Assembly (NCBI RefSeq): GCF_036030735.1
Contig: NZ_CP107928.1
Location: 2,294,001-2,358,000 of the forward strand
Origin: Streptomyces sp. NBC_00425
GTDB lineage: Bacteria > Actinomycetota > Actinomycetes > Streptomycetales > Streptomycetaceae
Length of the DNA stretch: 64,000 nucleotides
Reading direction: 5' to 3'
This document shows, piece by piece, positions 9,099 through 17,733 of the stretch (the first letter of the stretch is position 1; the number at the start of each line of letters is the position of its first letter). Made by a program: the position numbers and the translations under genes. Under the pieces are notes generated by a model. The model made no database searches, was not told the origin of the DNA, and saw nothing but the letters and a program-made list of their open reading frames with translations.

Positions 9099-9143
9099 CT
9101 ATGACCGGCGTCATAGAACCGGCTACTATGACCGCTGTCATAG
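9099..9143. promoter_or_regulatory. Two TetR-type operators, CTATGAC-N4-GTCATAG
   Basis: Perfect 7-bp arms occur twice: 9099-9116 (spacer CGGC) and 9126-9143 (spacer CGCT), with centres 27 bp apart. They lie between the divergent TetR gene (start 9054) and the dehydrogenase gene (start near 9215). Sequence, symmetry and place fit binding sites for the adjacent TetR protein. Confidence 0.85.
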
Positions 9144-9214
9144 TCAGCGGCTACAGCGGCGGCGCGCCCTGCGGCAGCGGTCCGCCGGCCGCCCGGCCGA
9201 AAGCGCGGTGCATC

Positions 9215-10132
9215 GTGGACGACGACGGATCGGCCGGTCCGGCCGGCTTCATCGGCCTCGGAGTCATGGGGCAGCCCATGGCGCTCAACCTCGCCCGCGC
9301 CGGGACCCCTCTCGTGGTGTGGAACCGCACCCCGGGCCGGTGCGACCCCCTGCGCGCCGCCGGCGCCGAGGTCGCGACGGGTCCCGGCGAGGTCTTCGCC
9401 CGGGCCCGGACCGTGATCCTCATGCTGGCGGACGAGGCCGCGGTCGACGCCGTGCTCGCACGCGGGACGGCGGACTTCGCCGCGCGCGTCACCGGGCGCA
9501 CCGTCGTGCACATGGGCACGACCTCGGCCGAGTACTCGGACGGCCTGCAAGCCGACGTCCGGGCGGCGGGCGGCCGCTATGTCGAGGCCCCGGTCTCCGG
9601 CTCCCGCGTCCCCGCCGAGCAGGGGGAACTGGTGGGGATGCTGGCGGGCGACGCGGACGCCGTGGCGGCCGTGCGGCCGCTGCTCGGCCCGCTGTGCCGG
9701 GAGACCTTCGCCTGCGGGGCGGTGCCAAAGGCGCTGCTGATGAAGTTCTCGGTGAACCTGTTCCTGATCACCCTGGTCACCGGCCTCACGGAGGCGTTCC
9801 ACTTCGCCGACCGGCACGGGCTCGACCGACGCCTGCTCCGGGACGTCCTGGACGCGGGCCCGATGGCCAGCGCCGTCTCCCGGACCAAGGCGGCCAAGCT
9901 GCTGAGCCGCGACTTCAGCGTCCAGGCCGCCGCGGCCGACGTCCTGAAGAACAACCGGCTGATCGCCGAGGCCGCCCGAAGGACCCGGCTGGCCTCACCG
10001 CTCCTCGACGTCTGCCACGCCCTGTTCGGCGAGGCCGTCGAGCAGGGGCACGGCGGCGAGGACATGGCGGCCGTGCTGCACGCGCTCGAGACCCGGACCG
10101 CCTCCGGCGTCGCAACCGCCCACGGGGGGTGA
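9215..10132 (+). CDS. NAD(P)-dependent oxidoreductase, 3-hydroxyisobutyrate dehydrogenase family
   Basis: About 305 aa. The N-terminal Rossmann motif [20 protein letters not shown] and VVWNRTPGR are typical of the 6-phosphogluconate/3-hydroxyisobutyrate dehydrogenase family. The substrate-binding signature appears as [21 protein letters not shown], and the catalytic Lys lies in [11 protein letters not shown]. The likely reaction is NAD(P)-dependent oxidation of a beta-hydroxy acid or the reverse reduction. I place the start at GTG 9215. ATG 9128 is in frame but falls inside the second operator and would add residues without similarity. Probably repressed by the divergent TetR protein. Confidence 0.85.
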   Translation: MDDDGSAGPAGFIGLGVMGQPMALNLARAGTPLVVWNRTPGRCDPLRAAGAEVATGPGEVFARARTVILMLADEAAVDAVLARGTADFAARVTGRTVVHMGTTSAEYSDGLQADVRAAGGRYVEAPVSGSRVPAEQGELVGMLAGDADAVAAVRPLLGPLCRETFACGAVPKALLMKFSVNLFLITLVTGLTEAFHFADRHGLDRRLLRDVLDAGPMASAVSRTKAAKLLSRDFSVQAAAADVLKNNRLIAEAARRTRLASPLLDVCHALFGEAVEQGHGGEDMAAVLHALETRTASGVATAHGG

Positions 10133-10267
10133 GCCGGCCGGGAGCGCGGGCGGGGAGGAGGAGCCGGCTCCCAGCGGGGCCGTGTCGGCCTCCCGTCGCC
10201 GGGTACGCGGTGGTCACCCGAGGAACAAGGGTCACACCGCAAGGACACGGAAAGGACGTGGGAAACC

Positions 10268-10810
10268 ATGCGCATCGCGTTTCTGACGGCGCCCGAGGGC
10301 GTCGAGCAGGTCGAGCTCACCGATCCCTGGCAGGCCGCGGTCGACGCGGGGCACGAGCCCGTCCTGGTGTCGACCGAGCCCGGCAAGGTCCAGGCGTTCC
10401 ACCATCTCGACAAGGCGGACACGTTCGGCGTGGACGAGGTCGTCGGCGAGGCGTCCGCGGACTCCTTCGACGGGCTGGTCCTGCCCGGCGGCGTCGCGAA
10501 CCCCGACGTCCTGCGCTCCGACGACAGGGCCGTGGCGTTCGTCAAGGACTTCTTCGACCAGGGCCGGCCGGTCGCCGCGATCTGCCACGCGCCGTGGACC
10601 CTCGTCGAGGCGGACGTCGTGCGGGGCCGTGTGCTCACCTCGTGGCCGAGCCTGCGGACGGACATCCGCAACGCGGGCGGCACCTGGGTGGACGAGCAGG
10701 TGAAGATCTGCGACAACGGCCCCGGCAAGCTGGTCACCAGCCGCAAGCCGGACGACCTCGAGGCGTTCTGTGAGACGTACCTGCGCGTCTTCGCGCAGGA
10801 GGCGGCCTGA
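10268..10810 (+). CDS. DJ-1/PfpI-family type 1 glutamine amidotransferase-like protein
   Basis: 180 aa, usual length for PfpI/YhbO-type proteins. The nucleophile Cys sits in AAICHAPWTLVEADVVRGR, followed by LTSWPSLRTDIRNAGGTWVD; GLVLPGGVANPDVLR supplies the acidic-elbow region. Members act as stress-related protein or glyoxal-damage hydrolases, or intracellular peptidases; the exact activity is unproven. GGAAAGGACG upstream serves as ribosome-binding site. Downstream of the dehydrogenase on the same strand with a 135-nt gap, so possibly a separate transcript. Confidence 0.92.
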   Translation: MRIAFLTAPEGVEQVELTDPWQAAVDAGHEPVLVSTEPGKVQAFHHLDKADTFGVDEVVGEASADSFDGLVLPGGVANPDVLRSDDRAVAFVKDFFDQGRPVAAICHAPWTLVEADVVRGRVLTSWPSLRTDIRNAGGTWVDEQVKICDNGPGKLVTSRKPDDLEAFCETYLRVFAQEAA

Positions 10811-10905
10811 GCGAGCCGGACACCCTCGCGAGACCCCGGCAGGACGTCGCGACACCCCCGCAGGACGCCCCCGGGCCCGCCCCGGATCGCGGCCCCGGTA
10901 CGGGC

Positions 10906-11310
10906 TCACGCCCCGCCGGGGCCGCCCCGCTCGCCCGATCCCCTCGCGCCCGGGCTGCCCGTGCCCGGGCCCCACTTGCCGACGGGTGCGGTCGCGGGGC
11001 CGGGCTCCCCGGTGGCCCTGATCCCGGCCGAGGTCTGACGGGCGCCGCCGTTCGCACCGGCGCCACGTTCCCGGGCCCCGTCGCGGGTGCGCCCCGGGGA
11101 GACGAACCGGCGCGGGTTGCGACGCAGATACTCGCCCTCCAGCTGGGCCATGCGGTCGTTGTGGGCCCGCAGGGCGTCGTTCGAGCCGTGCAGCAGGGTG
11201 TCGTGGCGCGTGCGGTGGATCGTCTCCAGCTCTTTCATCAGCTGCTGGTCGTCCAGCCGGTCCGGGTCGACTCCGGTCATCGTGGTGCCCCGCTCGTCGT
11301 GTTCGTCCAT
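10906..11310 (-). CDS. DUF6158-type small protein
   Basis: 134 aa. The N-terminal 65 residues carry the conserved pattern DRLDDQQLMKELETIHRTRH, DTLLHGSNDALRAHNDRM and EYLRRNP, which I recognise as the DUF6158 family of actinobacteria (function unknown). It is probably a helical bundle. The C-terminal half is a Gly/Pro/Arg/Ala-rich tail without conserved character. I use ATG 11310 (MDEHDERG); ATG 11280 (MTGVDPDRL) is an alternative. The frame upstream of 11310 is a shadow of the ABC-F gene. Confidence 0.72.
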   Translation of the reverse strand: MDEHDERGTTMTGVDPDRLDDQQLMKELETIHRTRHDTLLHGSNDALRAHNDRMAQLEGEYLRRNPRRFVSPGRTRDGARERGAGANGGARQTSAGIRATGEPGPATAPVGKWGPGTGSPGARGSGERGGPGGA

Positions 11311-11467
11311 GCGGTCCGGGTACCCGCTCGGGAGTGGTGTCAGCACTCCCTCGCGACGGGACCCGGGAGGGAACCGGGGAGCTCGTGTCTCTGCCTCCAC
11401 TGTACGAACATTCCGGCGCCCGGGCCTGCGTGCACGTCCACGCCCCGCCGCACGGGGACGGCGCCGA

Positions 11468-13087
11468 CTACCGGGCGCGCTCCACGCGCCGTTCGTCCCA
11501 CACCGGCTCCGCGGTCTCCCGGACCCGGCCGTCGCTGCCGAAGACCAGGTACCGGTCGAAGGAGCGGGCGAACCACCGGTCGTGGGTGACGGAGAGGACG
11601 GTCCCCTCGAAGGCCTCCAAACCCTCCTGGAGGGCCTCCGCGGACTCCAGGTCGAGGTTGTCCGTCGGCTCGTCGAGGAGCAGGGCCGTGACGCCCTGCA
11701 GTTCGAGCAGCAGGATCTGGAAGCGGGCCTGCTGTCCGCCGGAAAGCCGGTCGAACGCCTGTTCGGCCTGCTGTGTGAGCTCGTAGCGCCGCAGCCGCGA
11801 CATGGCCGCGCCCCGGTCCTGGGAGTGTTCGCTCCACAGGATGTCGAGGAGGGTGCGGCCCAGCAGCTCGGGATGGGCGTGCGTCTGGGCGAAGTGCCCG
11901 GGCACCACCCGCGCGCCGAGCTTCCACTCCCCCGTGTGCGCGACGGCGTCACCGGCGAGCAGTCGCAGGAAGTGCGACTTGCCCGAGCCGTTGGAGCCGA
12001 GGACGGCGACCCGCTCGCCGTAGAACACCTCCAGGTCGAAGGGTTTCATCAGGCCGGTGAGCTCGAGCCCCTTGCAGGTGACGGCCCGTACCCCGGTGCG
12101 GCCGCCCTTGAGGCGCATCGTGATGTCCTGCTCGCGCGGCGGCTCGGGCGGCGGTCCCGCCTCCTCGAACTTGCGCAGCCGGGTCTGCGCCGCCTGGTAG
12201 CGGGACGCCAACTCATGGCTGATGGACGCGGCCTGACGGAGGTTCAGCACCAGCTTCTTCAGCTGGGCGTGCTTCTCGTCCCACCGGCGGCGCAGTTCCT
12301 CGAAGCGGGCGAAGCGTTCGCGGCGGGCTTCGTGGTACGTGGTGAAGCCGCCGCCGTGCACCCAGGCGTCGGCGCCGGCCGGCCCCGGCTCGACGGAGAC
12401 GATCTTCTCGGCGGCGCGGGAGAGGAGTTCACGGTCGTGGGAGACGAAGAGGACCGTCTTGCGGGTCTCCTTCAGCCGTTCCTCCAGCCACCGCTTGCCG
12501 GGCACGTCCAGGTAGTTGTCGGGCTCGTCGAGCAGCAGCACCTCGTCGCCGCCGCGCAGCAGCGCCTCCAGCACGAGCCGCTTCTGCTCGCCCCCGGAGA
12601 GCGTCCGCACCAGACGGAACTGGGCCTTGTCGTAGGGGATGCCGAGCGCGGCCGTGGTGCACATGTCCCACAGCGTCTCGGCCTCGTACCCGCGCACCTC
12701 GGCCCAGTCGGAGAGAGCCTGCGCGTACTGGAGCTGAGCGGCCTCGTCGTCGACGGTCATGATCGCGTGCTCGGCCTTGTCGACGGCGCCCGCCACCTCG
12801 CGGATACGGGGCGGGGCGACGGACACCAGCAGGTCGCGCACGGTCGTCTCGTCCCGTACGGAGCCCACGAACTGGCGCATCACGCCCAGACCGCCCGAGA
12901 CGGTGACCGTGCCTCCGTGCGGTTTCAGCTCACCCGAGATCAGCCGCAGCAGCGTCGTCTTGCCGGCGCCGTTGGGCCCGACCAGGGCCACCACGGCCCC
13001 TTCGCCCACCCGGAACGACACGTCGCCGAGCAACGCCCTCCCGTCGGGGAGGTAGTACTCGAGGTGCGCGGCTTCCAGGTGTCCCAT
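11468..13087 (-). CDS. ABC-F family ATPase
   Basis: 539 aa with two ABC cassettes and no membrane domain. Cassette 1: Walker A GPNGAGKTTLL, signature LSGGEQKR, Walker B VLLLDEPDNYLD. Cassette 2: Walker A GSNGSGKSHFL, signature LSGGQQAR, Walker B LLLDEPTDNLD. A charged linker of about 80 residues (ETRKTV...KKLVLNLRQAASIS) joins them, as in ABC-F factors that bind the ribosomal E site; some members give ribosome-protection antibiotic resistance. The start is ATG 13087 (MGHLEAAHLEYYLPDG); the longer frame adds a non-conserved leader. Divergent from the methyltransferase gene. Confidence 0.93.
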   Translation of the reverse strand: MGHLEAAHLEYYLPDGRALLGDVSFRVGEGAVVALVGPNGAGKTTLLRLISGELKPHGGTVTVSGGLGVMRQFVGSVRDETTVRDLLVSVAPPRIREVAGAVDKAEHAIMTVDDEAAQLQYAQALSDWAEVRGYEAETLWDMCTTAALGIPYDKAQFRLVRTLSGGEQKRLVLEALLRGGDEVLLLDEPDNYLDVPGKRWLEERLKETRKTVLFVSHDRELLSRAAEKIVSVEPGPAGADAWVHGGGFTTYHEARRERFARFEELRRRWDEKHAQLKKLVLNLRQAASISHELASRYQAAQTRLRKFEEAGPPPEPPREQDITMRLKGGRTGVRAVTCKGLELTGLMKPFDLEVFYGERVAVLGSNGSGKSHFLRLLAGDAVAHTGEWKLGARVVPGHFAQTHAHPELLGRTLLDILWSEHSQDRGAAMSRLRRYELTQQAEQAFDRLSGGQQARFQILLLELQGVTALLLDEPTDNLDLESAEALQEGLEAFEGTVLSVTHDRWFARSFDRYLVFGSDGRVRETAEPVWDERRVERAR

Positions 13088-13249
13088 GGTGAGGCATTCT
13101 GCGGGCCGCCCCCGGCCCGCGGCAAACCGAATATCCATGCCTGTCATCGCGTCCACATAGTGGAACGAGCTGTCTCACCATACGAGCAGCGGCGTACGGT
13201 GGCGATGCCGGGCACCCGGTTCGCCGAGCAGTCGAGAAGGGGTACAGCC

Positions 13250-14071
13250 ATGCCGAAAGCGCAGGAGACCGCCGTCTACACGCACGGACACCACGAGTCG
13301 GTGCTGCGGTCGCACACCTGGCGGACCGCGGCCAACTCCGCCGCCTACCTGCTCGGCTCGCTGAAGCCGCACATGAAGATCCTCGACATCGGCTGCGGCC
13401 CGGGCACCATCACCGCCGACCTGGCCGCCCTGGTCCCCGAGGGGCACGTCACCGGCGTCGACCGCGCGCCCGGCGTCCTGGAGCAGGCCCGCGCCGCGGC
13501 GGCCGGGCGGGGCCTCGCCAACGTGGACTTCGCGGTCGCCGACGTGCACGCGCTGCCCTACCCGGACGACTCGTTCTGCGTCGTCCACGCCCACCAGGTG
13601 CTCCAGCACGTCGGCGACCCCGTGCAGGCGCTGCGCGAGATGCTGCGCGTGACCGGGCCGGGCGGCTTCGTCGCGGTCCGCGACTCGGACTACGCGGCGA
13701 TGACCTGGTATCCGGCCTCGTCCGGCATGGACGACTGGCTGGACCTGTACCACCGGGTGGCCCGGGCAAACGGCGGCGAACCGGACGCCGGTCGCCGGCT
13801 GAAGTCCTGGGCGCTGGCGGCCGGGTTCGCCGACGTCACGGCCACCTCGGCCACCTGGACCTTCAGCACGCCGGAGGAACGGGCCTGGTGGAGCGGTCTG
13901 TGGGCCGACCGCACGGTCGCCTCGGCGTACGCGGAGCGTGCCACGGGCGGCGGGCACGCCACGGCGGAACAGCTGGCGGCCGTGTCACAGGCCTGGCGGG
14001 AGTGGGGGCGGCGGGAGGACGGCTGGTTCAGCGTGCTGCACGGGGAGATCCTCTGCCGCAAGGCCGCCTGA
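13250..14071 (+). CDS. Class I SAM-dependent methyltransferase
   Basis: 273 aa. The SAM-binding motif I is ILDIGCGPGTITADLA, the acidic residue after beta-2 is in GVDRAPG, and motif IV region reads DFAVADVHALPYPDDSF, giving a UbiE/Methyltransf_11-like fold. The C-terminal segment has AAGFADVTATSATWTF. The substrate cannot be inferred. ATG 13250 follows GAGAAGGGG. It shares a 162-nt promoter region with the divergent ABC-F gene, and ends 76 nt before the convergent gvpK end. Confidence 0.88.
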   Translation: MPKAQETAVYTHGHHESVLRSHTWRTAANSAAYLLGSLKPHMKILDIGCGPGTITADLAALVPEGHVTGVDRAPGVLEQARAAAAGRGLANVDFAVADVHALPYPDDSFCVVHAHQVLQHVGDPVQALREMLRVTGPGGFVAVRDSDYAAMTWYPASSGMDDWLDLYHRVARANGGEPDAGRRLKSWALAAGFADVTATSATWTFSTPEERAWWSGLWADRTVASAYAERATGGGHATAEQLAAVSQAWREWGRREDGWFSVLHGEILCRKAA

Positions 14072-14147
14072 GCCTGCGGCTGCTCGTTCCCGCAGGGCCG
14101 CCTGAACCTCCGGCCGCCCGTTCCCGGGAGGCGGCGGTCGCAGGCCC

Positions 14148-14432
14148 TCATTCCCGGGGAAGCAGCGGTCCCAGCGGCCCGAGGTCCAGATTGAGGTCCT
14201 CGGGCTGCAGTCCGTAGCGCTCGCGCAGTTCGGTCATGCGCTCGTCGAGCAGCATCAGCGTGAGCCCGATGCGCTCCTCCTGCTCCTCGCTCAGGTCCCC
14301 CGTGTCGAAGCGGCGCACCGCCTGCCGTTCCATCAGCTGGCGCAGCAGCTCCACGACGGTCAGGACGAGCTTGACCAGGTCGCGCTCGACGGTGTCGGGC
14401 TCGAGGTCGACACGGTGGCGACGGTCCGTCAC
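14148..14432 (-). CDS. gvpK: Gas vesicle protein GvpK
   Basis: 94 aa. The GvpK pattern is present: LEPDTVERDLVKLVLTVVEL, LLRQLMERQAVRRFD, then LTEEQ-like SEEQEERIGLTLMLLDERM. GvpK is an accessory protein needed for vesicle assembly, inferred from other organisms. Its ATG overlaps the gvpS stop by 4 nt, and it is the last gene of the gvp operon. Short for the family but intact at both ends. Confidence 0.92.
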   Translation of the reverse strand: MTDRRHRVDLEPDTVERDLVKLVLTVVELLRQLMERQAVRRFDTGDLSEEQEERIGLTLMLLDERMTELRERYGLQPEDLNLDLGPLGPLLPRE

Positions 14433-14617
14433 AGCAGATCCCCCCAGGGCGACGGAACGTTCTCGTTCACTGAGCTGATCAGCGCGTTGAGGTCGATGCG
14501 GACGAGATCGACGTCCGCGATGCGCAGGGTGATGTCGCCCGTGATGACGACCCCGCCGGCCAGCAGCCGGTCGAGCAGGTCGACGAGGGCGACTTCGCGG
14601 CGCTCCACGACGGTCAT
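14429..14617 (-). CDS. gvpS: Gas vesicle protein GvpS (short GvpA/J-like protein)
   Basis: 62 aa: essentially just the GvpA/J helix-strand-strand-helix core, VALVDLLDRLLAGGVVITGD, ITLRIADVDLVRIDLNALIS. It has none of the charged tails of GvpA or GvpJ. The ATG at 14617 overlaps the gvpL stop by 4 nt. Position between gvpL and gvpK matches the Streptomyces gvp order, in which this gene is called gvpS. Likely a minor shell or nucleation component; inference only. Confidence 0.88.
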   Translation of the reverse strand: MTVVERREVALVDLLDRLLAGGVVITGDITLRIADVDLVRIDLNALISSVNENVPSPWGDLL

Positions 14618-15402
14618 GCGTCCTCCCCCGGCCCGCCGGCCCCGACGTCCTCGGTCATGTCCACGAAGGAGTAGGCCGCCCACGGCCCGGTGAGCTCCAC
14701 CCGTATCCCGGGCTCCTCGTCCTTCGTGCGGTCCACGATCTCCACGAACTCCTCGGACTGTGCGCGCGGCACCAGATAGGCGGCGTTCAGCACGTTCTGC
14801 CCGGAGGCCTCGGAGAGCGCGGAGTTCTGCGGCGGGTGGAGCCGGGCGTCCTCGGCGCGCGCGGACAGCGTCGTGTGCAGCCGCCCGGCGAACTCCTCGG
14901 CCCGCTGCCAGGTGTCCTCCTGGGCCCGGGCCCGCGTACGCCGCTGCCGGAGGTAGTCACGGCCGGAGACGGGCTTGGCCGCTGCCGGCTCGGGCTCCCG
15001 CGTCCCGGGCTCGACGTACACCTTCACGCCCCACTCGACCCGCCCGTCGAGCCGGTCCAGGGTGCGCAGGAAGTCCTGCTCGTGCTTCTCCATCATCACG
15101 CGGACCGCGCTGTCGTCCCGGAAGACGGTGGCCAGGCGCAGCGGCAGGGGCGTGGTGACGGCCGTCAGCGCGTCGATGACCTGCTGGTGGGCCCTGGCGG
15201 TCTCGGTGAGCCAGTCCAGGTCCTCCAGCCGGCGGTGGAGCGGCCCCTCCGCGAAGTCACGCTCGGGGACATGGCTCACCACGGCGATCAGGCCGTGGTG
15301 AGCCAGCAGCCGGGGCGGATCCCCCGCAACGCCCGACAGGGCCGTCTGCAGGGGCGCGCCGAGGGGGCGGCAGACGGCGTACACGTAGCGCAGTCCGGTC
15401 AC
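14614..15402 (-). CDS. gvpL: Gas vesicle protein GvpL (GvpF/L family)
   Basis: 262 aa. GvpL/F hallmarks: N-terminal RYVYAVCRPLG, the core LPLRLATVFRDDSAVRVMME, the WGVKVYV strand, and the C-terminal ELTGPWAAYSFVDM. These proteins form the small assembly complex around GvpA. It is paralogous to GvpF in the same operon but diverged. ATGA overlap with gvpJ upstream and with gvpS downstream. Confidence 0.93.
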   Translation of the reverse strand: MTGLRYVYAVCRPLGAPLQTALSGVAGDPPRLLAHHGLIAVVSHVPERDFAEGPLHRRLEDLDWLTETARAHQQVIDALTAVTTPLPLRLATVFRDDSAVRVMMEKHEQDFLRTLDRLDGRVEWGVKVYVEPGTREPEPAAAKPVSGRDYLRQRRTRARAQEDTWQRAEEFAGRLHTTLSARAEDARLHPPQNSALSEASGQNVLNAAYLVPRAQSEEFVEIVDRTKDEEPGIRVELTGPWAAYSFVDMTEDVGAGGPGEDA

Positions 15403-15809
15403 GAGGACTCCTTCCGGGCGTTCGCACGGGCCTCACGCGGAGCGTCCCGCCGGGGTTTCTGCCGGGGACGGGCCGGCTCCAGCTCCTCCAGCTCCTCCGG
15501 GTCGGCCAGCTCCTCCAGCCGGGCCAGCCGCTCGCGCAGCTCGGCGTTCTCCCGCGCGAGCTCCTTGCGGCGGGCGCCGGAGGACAGCGCCGGGTCGTCC
15601 TCCCACCAGTCGATCCCCATCTCCTTGGCCTTGTCGACGGAGGCCACGATGAGCCGTAGCTTGATGGTGAGCAGTTCGATGTCGAGCAGGTTGATCCGGA
15701 TGTCGCCCGCGATCACGATGCCCTTGTCCAGGACACGCTCGAGGATGTCGGCCAGGTTGGCTCCGCCGCCCTGGCCGTACGGCTCCGGCATCCGGCTCGC
15801 CATGGTCAT
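15399..15809 (-). CDS. gvpJ: Gas vesicle protein GvpJ
   Basis: 136 aa. GvpA-like core at about 18-70 (LADILERVLDKGIVIAGDIR, IELLTIKLRLIVASVDKAKE), followed by WWEDDPAL, a predicted coiled coil (RKELARENAELRERLARLEEL) and a basic, proline-rich tail. GvpJ is a minor GvpA-like protein thought to shape the vesicle tips or nucleate assembly. Starts at 15809, overlapping the gvpZ stop by 4 nt. Confidence 0.92.
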   Translation of the reverse strand: MTMASRMPEPYGQGGGANLADILERVLDKGIVIAGDIRINLLDIELLTIKLRLIVASVDKAKEMGIDWWEDDPALSSGARRKELARENAELRERLARLEELADPEELEELEPARPRQKPRRDAPREARANARKESS

Positions 15810-17038
15810 CGACGACTCCTGTGCTTGTCGTCCACGTCCTCGTCCTCGGGCTCCTCCTCGTCGTACTCCTCGTACTCGTCCTCGGCCTCGGCGTCCGCCG
15901 GCTCGCCGCCCTCTTCGGCTTCGGGCTGCTCCTCGTCGTCGTACGCCTCGTCCTCGGCCTCGTCGGCGTCCTCGTACTCGTCCTCGGCGTACGGGGCGTC
16001 CTCGTCGTCCTCCTCATCGTCCTCCAGGCGGCCGTCCTCGGCATCCCGCGGCTCGTCGTCGTCCTCGAGGTCGCCGTCGTCGGCCCGGGCCTCGGCGTCC
16101 TCGTTCTCGTCGTCGTCCCGGTTCTCCTCCTCCTCGGCCATCGCGTCCTCGTGGGAGGTGACGACCTCGCCGTCGCGGATCTCGCCGCGCCAGCTGTCCT
16201 CGGCCTCCCCCTTGATCGTGATGAAGCGGGCGAAGTTCTTCAGGTCGAGACGCGCACGGCGGCCCTGGGCACGCCAGATGTTGCCGGTCTTCTCGAACAG
16301 GCCCGTGGGGTAGTACTCGATGATCAGCAGAATCCGGGTGAGGTTCTCGGCGAGCTCGTGGAAGGAGACGACACCCTTCGTGGTGCCCTTGGCGCCCTCC
16401 GACGTCCAGGCGATCCGGTCGTCCGGCACCTGTTCGGTGGTCTTCGCCTTCCAGCTGCGGTTGGACCAGAAGACCTTCGCCTGCCAGTCGCTCGTGGTGT
16501 CGTCGGCGCGGTTCGCGCTCTTGACGCCCTTGGCGAAGGTGCTGAAGTCCTGGTACTGCGTCCACTGGTCGTAGGCGGTGCGCAGCGGCACACCGACATC
16601 GATCGTCTCCATGATCACGGTCGGCTTCTTGCCCGCGCTCTTCTTGCCCTTGCCGCCCTTGCCGCCACCGAGGCTCTTGAAGGCGCCGGTCACCTTGTCC
16701 TTGGCCCGTGAGGCGCCGAGTTCCAGCGCGGAGCGCAACGGCCCCTTGCCCTCGGCGAGCTTCTTACCGCCGTCGAGGGCGAGTTTGGCGAAGCCGGGGC
16801 TGTTGCCCTCGGCGATGTCGTTGAGCTTGGACGTGGTGTCGCCGAGCTTGTGACCGACGCCGGTCAGCAGGCGCGTGGCCTGGGCGGCGAGGTACTCCTG
16901 CACCTCTTCCTTGAGCCGGTCGGCGGCCTCGCTGTGAGCGATGCCGGAGAGCGGGCCGCCGTTGCCGCCGGCCGCCTCGCCCGCGGCGCCGGAAGCCGCG
17001 GAGGTCGCGGACTTGGCGGATCCGAGTGTCTCGGTCAT
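15806..17038 (-). CDS. gvpZ: GvpZ: SRPBCC-domain protein with long acidic tail
   Basis: 410 aa in three parts. Residues 1-137 hold amphipathic helices (RLKEEVQEYLAAQATRLLTG) and a Gly/Lys linker. About 138-280 is an SRPBCC (START/polyketide cyclase-like) domain (VIMETIDVGVPLRTAYDQWT, WTSEGAKGTTKGVVSFHEL, LLIIEYYPTGLFEK). About 301-402 is almost entirely Glu/Asp with Ala, Tyr and Pro, and ends DDKHRSRR. Found only in actinobacterial gvp clusters as far as I know; function unknown. SRPBCC folds have a hydrophobic pocket, so lipid or chaperone roles are possible. ATG 17038 overlaps the gvpY stop by 4 nt. Confidence 0.88.
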   Translation of the reverse strand: MTETLGSAKSATSAASGAAGEAAGGNGGPLSGIAHSEAADRLKEEVQEYLAAQATRLLTGVGHKLGDTTSKLNDIAEGNSPGFAKLALDGGKKLAEGKGPLRSALELGASRAKDKVTGAFKSLGGGKGGKGKKSAGKKPTVIMETIDVGVPLRTAYDQWTQYQDFSTFAKGVKSANRADDTTSDWQAKVFWSNRSWKAKTTEQVPDDRIAWTSEGAKGTTKGVVSFHELAENLTRILLIIEYYPTGLFEKTGNIWRAQGRRARLDLKNFARFITIKGEAEDSWRGEIRDGEVVTSHEDAMAEEEENRDDDENEDAEARADDGDLEDDDEPRDAEDGRLEDDEEDDEDAPYAEDEYEDADEAEDEAYDDEEQPEAEEGGEPADAEAEDEYEEYDEEEPEDEDVDDKHRSRR

Positions 17039-17733
17039 CGGTCTCCGCCTCCCTTCGGCCGCCGGGACCGGGACGTGGTGCCCGAGGCGGTCTTCGCTGC
17101 GGTCCTCGCGCCCGTCTTCCCGGCCGACGCGGTCTTCTTGGCGGCCGGCGTGCGGGCCGGGGACTTCCTGGCGGGCGCCTTCTTCGCGGGCGCCTTCTTC
17201 GCCGACTTCTTGGCCGGCGCCTTCTTCGCCGCGGTCCTCCTCGGCGGCGCCTCCTCCTCGTCGTCCTGTTCGTCGTCCGGTTCGTCGTCGGCGTCCTCGG
17301 CCTCGTCGGCGCTGTCCTGAGCGTCCTCGTCCTCGTCCGCATGGGCGTCCTGAGGCTCGTCGTACTCCTCGTCCGCCTCGTCGTCCGCGTCGCCGTCCGT
17401 GTCCTTGCCCGGCACGACGCCCTCGAGCTGGTCGCGCACCTCCGCGGTGCGGCCGTGCAGACGGTCGGCCAGCGCCTCGATCTGCCGCTCGACCATCGCC
17501 CCGGAGGCCGCCTTGCCGACGCCGCGCAGGTCGGTGCGCAGCTGGTCGCCGATCTCCTTGAACTGCGGGTTGTCCCGCAGCTGCTGGGAGACCAGGTCGG
17601 CGATGCCCTTGGGCGTGAGGTTCAGCTTCTTGCCCGCGACCATCGAGCCCACGGCCAGAGCGAGCTTCAGCTTCCTGGTACGTCCGAGGAGGTACCCGGC
17701 CCCTACCGCGAGGCCCAATCCCATTCGGTTCAT
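17035..17733 (-). CDS. gvpY: GvpY: small protein with hydrophobic N-terminus, acidic block and histone-H1-like basic tail
   Basis: 232 aa. Residues 3-35 are hydrophobic, suggesting membrane or vesicle-surface contact; 45-105 is helical (LVSQQLRDNPQFKEIGDQLR, VERQIEALADRLHG). Residues 111-161 are acidic. Residues 165-232 are Lys/Ala/Pro-rich with KKAPAKK-type repeats, like the tails of histone H1 or HupS-type proteins. This is the gene at the gvpY position of the Streptomyces order O-A-F-G-Y-Z-J-L-S-K. I use ATG 17733, which overlaps the gvpG stop as ATGA; an in-frame GTG lies 9 nt further upstream. Confidence 0.85.
   Translation of the reverse strand: MNRMGLGLAVGAGYLLGRTRKLKLALAVGSMVAGKKLNLTPKGIADLVSQQLRDNPQFKEIGDQLRTDLRGVGKAASGAMVERQIEALADRLHGRTAEVRDQLEGVVPGKDTDGDADDEADEEYDEPQDAHADEDEDAQDSADEAEDADDEPDDEQDDEEEAPPRRTAAKKAPAKKSAKKAPAKKAPARKSPARTPAAKKTASAGKTGARTAAKTASGTTSRSRRPKGGGDR

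Noticed and set aside
11087..13249. Plus-strand N-terminal part upstream of the methyltransferase start
   Set aside because: It is antisense to the ABC-F gene. The methyltransferase has its own ATG and ribosome-binding site at 13250.
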